Of a stretch of 64,000 nt of DNA, positions 59,473 through 64,000 are shown one piece after another. The first letter of the stretch is position 1, and each line of letters starts with the position of its first letter. The stretch is from Geodermatophilus amargosae. GTDB taxonomy: Bacteria > Actinomycetota > Actinomycetes > Mycobacteriales > Geodermatophilaceae. The stretch lies in NCBI RefSeq assembly GCF_900116515.1, contig NZ_FPBA01000002.1, forward strand, positions 434,001-498,000, given 5' to 3'. The translations under genes were made by a program, and so were the position numbers. Under the pieces are notes generated by a model. The model ran no database searches, was not told the DNA's origin, and was given only the letters and a program-made list of their open reading frames with translations.

Positions 59473-60594
59473 TTGAAGCTCAGCACCAGGTCGCGCGCCG
59501 TCGTCCTCAGCACGGCGCTGACCAGCACCCTCGCGCTCGCCGCGTGCGGCGCCGCGAACGAGACCAACAGCTCCTCGGGCGGGGGCGGCGGCAGCGGGTC
59601 GAGCGCCGCGGAGCTGAGCGGCGACCTCGTCGGCGCCGGCGCCAGCAGCCAGCAGGCGGCGATGGAGGCCTGGCAGGCCGGCTTCGAGGGCGAGTACCCC
59701 GAGGTCAGCTTCAGCTACGACCCGGTCGGCTCCGGCGGCGGCCGCGAGCAGTTCATCAGCGGCGCCACCGACTTCGCGGGCTCCGACGCCCCCCTCGACG
59801 AGGAGGAGCTGACCGCTGCGCAGGAGCGCTGCGGTGGCGGCGAGGTCTTCGAGCTGCCCAACTACATCTCGCCGATCGCGGTGATCTTCAACCTCGAGGG
59901 CGTCGACGAGCTCAACCTCTCGCCCGACACGATCGCCCGGATCTTCACCGGTCAGATCACCACCTGGAACGACCCGGCCATCGCCGAGGCGAACCCGGAC
60001 GCGCAGCTCCCCGACACGGCCATCACCCCCGTGCACCGCGGTGACGACTCGGGCACCACGGACAACTTCACCGACTACCTGTTCCAGACGGCCGGTGACG
60101 TGTGGACCGCCGAGCCCGACGGCGTGTGGCCGCTGCCCGGCGGCGAGGCCGCCAACGGCACCTCCGGCGTCGTGGGCGTCGTCGAGAGCACGGCCGGCGC
60201 CGTCACCTACGCCGACGCCAGCCGCGCCGGTGAGCTCGGTGTCGTCAACGTCGGCGTGGGCAGCGAGTTCGTCGCCCCGACCCCCGAGTCCGCGGCGGCC
60301 GTGGTCGAGAACTCGCCGGCGCTCGAGGGCCGCGGCGAGTACGACTTCGCCATCGAGGTCAACCGCCAGACCGAGGGCTCGGGCGAGTACCCGGTCGTCC
60401 TGGTGAGCTACCACGTGGGCTGCGTCGAGTACGACGACCAGGCGACCGCCGACAACGTCAAGGCCTTCATGTCCTACGTGATCAGCGAGGACGGCCAGCA
60501 GGCCGCCGGTGAGAACGCCGGCAACGCGCCGATCTCCGACACCCTGCGCGAGCAGGCGCAGACCGCGGTCGACGCCATCACCGCCGCCGGCTGA
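59473..60594 (+). CDS. pstS: Phosphate-binding lipoprotein PstS
   Basis: PstS captures phosphate for the Pst ABC importer. The 373-aa lipoprotein has a signal peptide and lipobox (LALAACG; Cys25), a Gly/Ser linker, GAGASSQQAAMEAWQAGF, DPVGSGGGREQF, FAGSDAPLDEEEL, and VHRGDDSGTTDNFTDYL for phosphate contacts. I chose TTG 59473 with AAAGG 8 nt upstream, because it gives a normal signal peptide; the GTG at 59428 adds an implausible N-terminus. It is controlled by PHO boxes. Confidence 0.93.
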   Translation: MKLSTRSRAVVLSTALTSTLALAACGAANETNSSSGGGGGSGSSAAELSGDLVGAGASSQQAAMEAWQAGFEGEYPEVSFSYDPVGSGGGREQFISGATDFAGSDAPLDEEELTAAQERCGGGEVFELPNYISPIAVIFNLEGVDELNLSPDTIARIFTGQITTWNDPAIAEANPDAQLPDTAITPVHRGDDSGTTDNFTDYLFQTAGDVWTAEPDGVWPLPGGEAANGTSGVVGVVESTAGAVTYADASRAGELGVVNVGVGSEFVAPTPESAAAVVENSPALEGRGEYDFAIEVNRQTEGSGEYPVVLVSYHVGCVEYDDQATADNVKAFMSYVISEDGQQAAGENAGNAPISDTLREQAQTAVDAITAAG

Positions 60595-60614
60595 CCGAGC
60601 ACGCCACCAGGTGG

Positions 60615-60639
60615 CCCGGGGCGTCGATGACGCCCCGGG
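60615..60639 (+). terminator. Intercistronic hairpin after pstS
   Basis: An 11-bp stem CCCGGGGCGTC / GACGCCCCGGG with a GAT loop between pstS and pstC. It probably stabilises pstS mRNA or partly terminates, raising PstS relative to the permease. Confidence 0.7.
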
Positions 60640-60699
60640 TCACCGCCCCGCCCGGAGACGGGCACTCCCCGCACCACCGATCGACCACCCGGAGCAGCG

Positions 60700-61650
60700 G
60701 TGACCGCCACGAAGGCCCCGACCGAACCCCCGAAGCAGCGCGTCGTGCGCCGGCCCGGTGACCGCATCTTCGCCGGCAGCGCCAAGGGCTCCGGCATCTT
60801 CATCCTGCTCGTCCTGGCCGGCGTGGCCGCCTTCCTCATCAGCGAGGCGATCCCGGCTCTCACCGCCCCGTCGGAGGACATCCCCGGCGGCGAGGGCCTG
60901 GCCGGGTACGTCGGCCCCCTCATCCTCGGGACGCTCCTCGGCGCCGTCCTCGCCCTGCTCGTCGCCACCCCCCTCGCGGTGGGCATCGCGCTCTACATCA
61001 CCTACTACGCGCCCCGGCGGGTCGCTGCGGGCATGGGCTACGTGATCGACCTGCTCGCGGCCATCCCGAGCGTCGTCTACGGCTTCTGGGGCCTCGCGGT
61101 CCTCGCGCCGACGCTGGTGCCCTTCCACGTCTGGGCCGCCGACCACCTGAGCTGGATCCCGTTCTTCGCCGGGCCGGCCTCCGCCAGCGGGCGCACGATG
61201 CTGACCGTCGGCCTGGTGCTGGCGGTCATGATCCTGCCGATCATCTCGGCCATCGCCCGCGAGGTCTTCAGCCAGGCGCCGGCGCTGCACCGCGAGGCCG
61301 CCCTGGCCCTCGGCGCGACGCGCTGGGAGATGATCAAGATGGCGGTGCTGCCCTACGGCAAGTCCGGCGTCATCGCCGGCGCCATGCTCGGCCTCGGGCG
61401 GGCCCTGGGCGAGACGATGGCCGTGGCAATCGTCCTGTCCGGCGGTGCCGGCGCCACGCTCAACCTGATCGGCAGCTCCAACCCCTCGACGATCGCGTCG
61501 AACATCGCCCTGCGGTTCCCCGAGGCCACCGGCCTCGGGGTCAACGTCCTGATCGCCAGCGGCCTGGTGCTGTTCGTCATCACGCTCGCGGTCAACATGC
61601 TCGCCCGCTGGATCGTCAACCGGCGCGCCGACTTCTCCGGAGCCAACTGA
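60700..61650 (+). CDS. pstC: Phosphate ABC transporter permease PstC
   Basis: A 316-aa permease with six TM spans, VATPLAVGIALYITYYAPRR, LLAAIPSVVYGFWGLAVLAP and the EAA loop REAALALGATRWEMIKMAVL that docks PstB. The GTG at 60700 has CGGAGCAGC upstream. Its TGA overlaps the pstA ATG by one base. Confidence 0.95.
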   Translation: MTATKAPTEPPKQRVVRRPGDRIFAGSAKGSGIFILLVLAGVAAFLISEAIPALTAPSEDIPGGEGLAGYVGPLILGTLLGAVLALLVATPLAVGIALYITYYAPRRVAAGMGYVIDLLAAIPSVVYGFWGLAVLAPTLVPFHVWAADHLSWIPFFAGPASASGRTMLTVGLVLAVMILPIISAIAREVFSQAPALHREAALALGATRWEMIKMAVLPYGKSGVIAGAMLGLGRALGETMAVAIVLSGGAGATLNLIGSSNPSTIASNIALRFPEATGLGVNVLIASGLVLFVITLAVNMLARWIVNRRADFSGAN

Positions 61651-62732
61651 TGAGCACCGAGACCCAGTCCCCCGTCCGGGTCACGAAGGAGCCGCCCAGC
61701 GGCTCGATCCGCCCGCGACGCCGGCTGCCCCGGTTCGCCGCGCTCGGGCTCTACGTCGCCGGGATCGCGCTGGGTGCGCTGCTGTCGGCCCTCACCGGCT
61801 TCAGCATCGCCCTCACCGTGATCTACGGCGCGATCCTGGGCGCGCTGGCCGTGTACGTCGGGTCCCGGGTCGTCGAGGGCCGTCGCAAGGCCACCGACCG
61901 GCTCGTCACCGCGCTGGTCACCACGGCCTTCGCCGTGGCGATGGTGCCGCTCGTCTCGCTCGTCTACACCGTGCTCGACAAGGGCCTGGCGCGCTTCGAC
62001 GGCGCGTTCTTCAGCAACTCGATGTTCCGGGTGGTCGGCGAGGGCGGCGGCGCCTACCACGCCATCCTCGGCACGGTGGTCATCACCGCGCTGGCCGCCG
62101 TCATCTCGGTGCCGATCGGCCTGCTCACCGCGATCTACCTCGTCGAGTACGGCTCCGGCCGGCTCAAGCGGGCGATCACGTTCTTCGTCGACGTCATGAC
62201 CGGCATCCCGTCGATCGTGGCCGGTCTGTTCGCCTTCGCGCTGTTCACGCTGGTCTTCGGCAACGACGTCCGGCTCGGCGTCATGGGGGCCGTGGCGCTC
62301 TCGGTGCTGATGATCCCGGTCGTCGTGCGCTCCTGCGAGGAGGTCCTCAAGCTCGTCCCCAACGAGCTGCGCGAGGCCAGCTACGCCCTGGGCGTGCCGA
62401 AGTGGCGCACGGTCGTCAAGGTCGTCCTGCCGACCGCCGTCGCGGGGCTGGGCACCGGCATCACCCTGGCCGTCGCCCGCGTCGTGGGTGAGACCGCGCC
62501 GCTGCTGGTGACGGTGGGCCTGATCACCGGCACCAACCTCAACCCGTTCGACGGACGGATGGCGACGCTGCCCGTGTTCGCCTTCTACCAGCTCACCCAG
62601 CCGGGCACCGCCACCCAGGCGTTCCTGGACCGGGCCTGGACGGCGGCGCTCGTCCTCATCATCCTGGTGATGGTCCTCAACGTCGTGGCCCGCCTGATCA
62701 GCCGTCTGTTCGCCCCCAAGACCGGTCGCTGA
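61650..62732 (+). CDS. pstA: Phosphate ABC transporter permease PstA
   Basis: A 360-aa permease with about six spans plus two N-terminal ones (residues about 30-75), [17 protein letters not shown] and the EAA loop [23 protein letters not shown] 61650 overlaps the pstC TGA (TGATG). Works with PstC and PstB in phosphate uptake. Confidence 0.95.
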   Translation: MSTETQSPVRVTKEPPSGSIRPRRRLPRFAALGLYVAGIALGALLSALTGFSIALTVIYGAILGALAVYVGSRVVEGRRKATDRLVTALVTTAFAVAMVPLVSLVYTVLDKGLARFDGAFFSNSMFRVVGEGGGAYHAILGTVVITALAAVISVPIGLLTAIYLVEYGSGRLKRAITFFVDVMTGIPSIVAGLFAFALFTLVFGNDVRLGVMGAVALSVLMIPVVVRSCEEVLKLVPNELREASYALGVPKWRTVVKVVLPTAVAGLGTGITLAVARVVGETAPLLVTVGLITGTNLNPFDGRMATLPVFAFYQLTQPGTATQAFLDRAWTAALVLIILVMVLNVVARLISRLFAPKTGR

Positions 62733-62760
62733 CCCGACCCCCGACCCGGAGGATCTCCAC

Positions 62761-63540
62761 GTGGCCAAGCGCATCGAGGTCAGCGACCTCAACATCTACT
62801 ACGGCAACTTCCTCGCCGTGGAGGGCGTCAACGTCTCCATCGAGCCGCGCAGCATCACCGCGCTGATCGGGCCGTCGGGCTGCGGGAAGTCGACCTTCCT
62901 GCGCTCGCTCAACCGCATGCACGAGGTCATCCCCGGCGCCCGCGTCGAGGGCAAGGTCGTCATGGACGGCCAGGACCTCTACGGCTCGGACACCGACCCG
63001 GTCGACGTCCGCCGGCAGATCGGCATGGTCTTCCAGCGGCCCAACCCGTTCCCGACGATGTCGATCTACGACAACGTCATCGCCGGCAACCGGCTCAACA
63101 GCAAGAAGATGAAGAAGTCCGAGGCCGACGACCTGGTCGAGCGCTCGCTGCGCGGCGCGAACCTGTGGAACGAGGTCAAGGACCGTCTCGACCGGCCCGG
63201 CTCGGGCCTGTCCGGTGGTCAGCAGCAGCGGCTGTGCATCGCCCGCGCGATCGCGGTCGAGCCCGACGTGCTGCTCATGGACGAGCCCTGCTCGGCCCTC
63301 GACCCCATCTCGACGCTCGCCATCGAGGACCTGATGGCCGAGCTGAAGGACCGCTTCACCATCGTGATCGTCACGCACAACATGCAGCAGGCGGCGCGGG
63401 TGAGCACGTCCACCGGCTTCTTCAACCTCAACGGGGTGGGTCAGCCCGGTCGGCTGATCGAGTTCAACCCGACCGAGAAGATCTTCAGCAACCCCGACCA
63501 GAAGGCCACCGAGGACTACATCTCGGGCCGCTTCGGCTGA
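62761..63540 (+). CDS. pstB: Phosphate ABC transporter ATPase PstB
   Basis: A 259-aa ATPase: Walker [20 protein letters not shown]-loop [18 protein letters not shown], signature [18 protein letters not shown], Walker [14 protein letters not shown] and switch His in [15 protein letters not shown] 62761 has CGGAGGATC upstream. Last gene of the pst operon; two stable hairpins follow. Confidence 0.96.
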   Translation: MAKRIEVSDLNIYYGNFLAVEGVNVSIEPRSITALIGPSGCGKSTFLRSLNRMHEVIPGARVEGKVVMDGQDLYGSDTDPVDVRRQIGMVFQRPNPFPTMSIYDNVIAGNRLNSKKMKKSEADDLVERSLRGANLWNEVKDRLDRPGSGLSGGQQQRLCIARAIAVEPDVLLMDEPCSALDPISTLAIEDLMAELKDRFTIVIVTHNMQQAARVSTSTGFFNLNGVGQPGRLIEFNPTEKIFSNPDQKATEDYISGRFG

Positions 63541-63544
63541 GTGA

Positions 63545-63564
63545 GGCCCCCCTGCAGGGGGGCC
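63545..63564 (+). terminator. Palindrome after pstB
   Basis: GGCCCCCCTGCAGGGGGGCC is a 20-bp perfect palindrome starting 4 nt past the pstB stop; a cruciform or hairpin with minimal loop. Confidence 0.65.
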
Positions 63565-63565
63565 A

Positions 63566-63604
63566 GACGAGGGCCGCCGCGGGACTCCCGCGGCGGCCCT
63601 CGTC
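63566..63604 (+). terminator. Strong terminator of the pst operon
   Basis: An 18-bp perfect stem with an ACT loop; the left arm starts GACGAGGGCCGCCGCGGG, the right arm is its complement. Directly follows the palindrome and separates pst from the convergent LytR_C gene. Confidence 0.85.
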
Positions 63605-63654
63605 GTCTGCAGAGCCGGTGTGGCGCGCGCCGCGTGTACACGCGAGGGCGCCGC

Positions 63655-64000
63655 TCAGCTGCAGCGGACGGGGCCCGCGCTGGTGGTGCGAGCCGCCGCG
63701 GTGGTGGTCTCGGCGGCCGGCGCCGGCGCCACGGCCGCAGCGGGAGCGGGGACCTGGACCGGGACGACGCCGGAGTAGCCGGGGCCGAGCACCAGCTGCA
63801 CGGTCTCGCCGATGGCGTCGCTGGGCTGCAGGACCGCGCCGGGGACGGCGGCGGCCACGGTGCGGGCCTGCTCGACGACCCCGGGCCCGTGGCGGACGAC
63901 GGTCTGGTTGACCGTGCCGCGCTCGTTGCCGACCTCTCCCACCGTGAAGCCCTGCTGGCGCAGCAGGTCGCCCACGGTGCCGGCCAGCCCGCTGGTGGCG
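63655..64000 (-). CDS. LytR_C domain protein (5' end cut by window)
   Basis: The visible 114 codons encode the C-terminal domain of a LytR-CpsA-Psr-type or stand-alone LytR_C protein: SGLAGTVGDLLRQQGFTVGE, VGNERGTVNQTVVRHGPGVV, IGETVQLVLGPGYSGVVP, followed by a Pro/Ala/Thr-rich tail ending GPVRCS. The N-terminus lies outside the window. Matches mycobacterial Rv0822c by position, which follows phoT and phoY2. Confidence 0.82.
   Translation of the reverse strand, partial: ATSGLAGTVGDLLRQQGFTVGEVGNERGTVNQTVVRHGPGVVEQARTVAAAVPGAVLQPSDAIGETVQLVLGPGYSGVVPVQVPAPAAAVAPAPAAETTTAAARTTSAGPVRCS

Noticed and set aside
1..64000. tRNA, rRNA or CRISPR arrays
   Set aside because: No T-loop-like GGTTCGAATCC with acceptor pairing, no rRNA-like stretches and no regularly spaced repeats were seen when scanning intergenic regions.
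1..64000. Insertion sequences, integrases or phage genes
   Set aside because: No transposase, integrase or recombinase motifs; composition and gene order look chromosomal and ancestral throughout.

Overview
The window is a very GC-rich (roughly three quarters G+C by eye), almost fully coding actinobacterial chromosome segment. It has many GTG starts, 1-bp and 4-bp start/stop overlaps, and no rRNA, tRNA, CRISPR array, insertion sequence or phage gene that I can see. Mycothiol genes (mshA, mshD), a BldN-type sigma factor with its RsbN-type anti-sigma factor, an RsiG homologue, MurL/MurD2 and GlnR point to a sporoactinomycete-like lineage. Geodermatophilaceae (Geodermatophilus, Blastococcus, Modestobacter) is my best guess, an inference from gene order and composition. 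Layout: (1) 0-8.3 kb, minus strand: the haem operon rex-hemA-hemC-hemD-hemB-(DUF3093-like)-hemL-(histidine phosphatase), with a good Rex operator on its promoter. (2) 8.4-13.5 kb: glutaredoxin, acyl-CoA ligase, sigBldN and rsbN (both frameshifted as given), HAD phosphatase. (3) 13.6-25.5 kb: acyltransferase, epimerase, 32-residue bS22/COX24-like protein, BldC-like HTH protein, proC, Ppx/GppA, an MFS protein fused to a degenerate thymidylate-kinase domain, methyltransferase, GlxA-type regulator, small proteins. (4) 25.6-40.5 kb: regX3-senX3/phoU, gpmA, MFS exporter, YbjN protein, mshA, SDR, murB, two SAM-binding enzymes, PspC, DUF2516, HbhA-like protein, XRE regulator, asparaginase. Most of this order parallels Mycobacterium tuberculosis Rv0474-Rv0491. 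(5) 40.5-53.8 kb: rsiG, ygfZ, fur, murL, murD2, nhaA, a TetR/NAD-binding pair, DUF885 peptidase, nitrobindin-like protein, DUF4184, SDR. (6) 53.8-64 kb: DUF1416, sulfurtransferase, cysteine-rich leader peptide, thioredoxin, LmeA-like protein, glnR, mshD, pstSCAB and a partial LytR_C protein, paralleling Rv0814c-Rv0822c. Themes: phosphate control is split between senX3-regX3/phoU and pstSCAB, and phoU and pstS have PHO boxes with identical spacing to their -10 boxes. Redox and sulfur functions recur (Rex, glutaredoxin, thioredoxin, sulfurtransferase, mycothiol). Many genes appear to be leaderless, with a TANNNT -10 hexamer 6-8 nt before the start codon. Four 1-nt frame disruptions in three genes are either assembly errors or real mutations.
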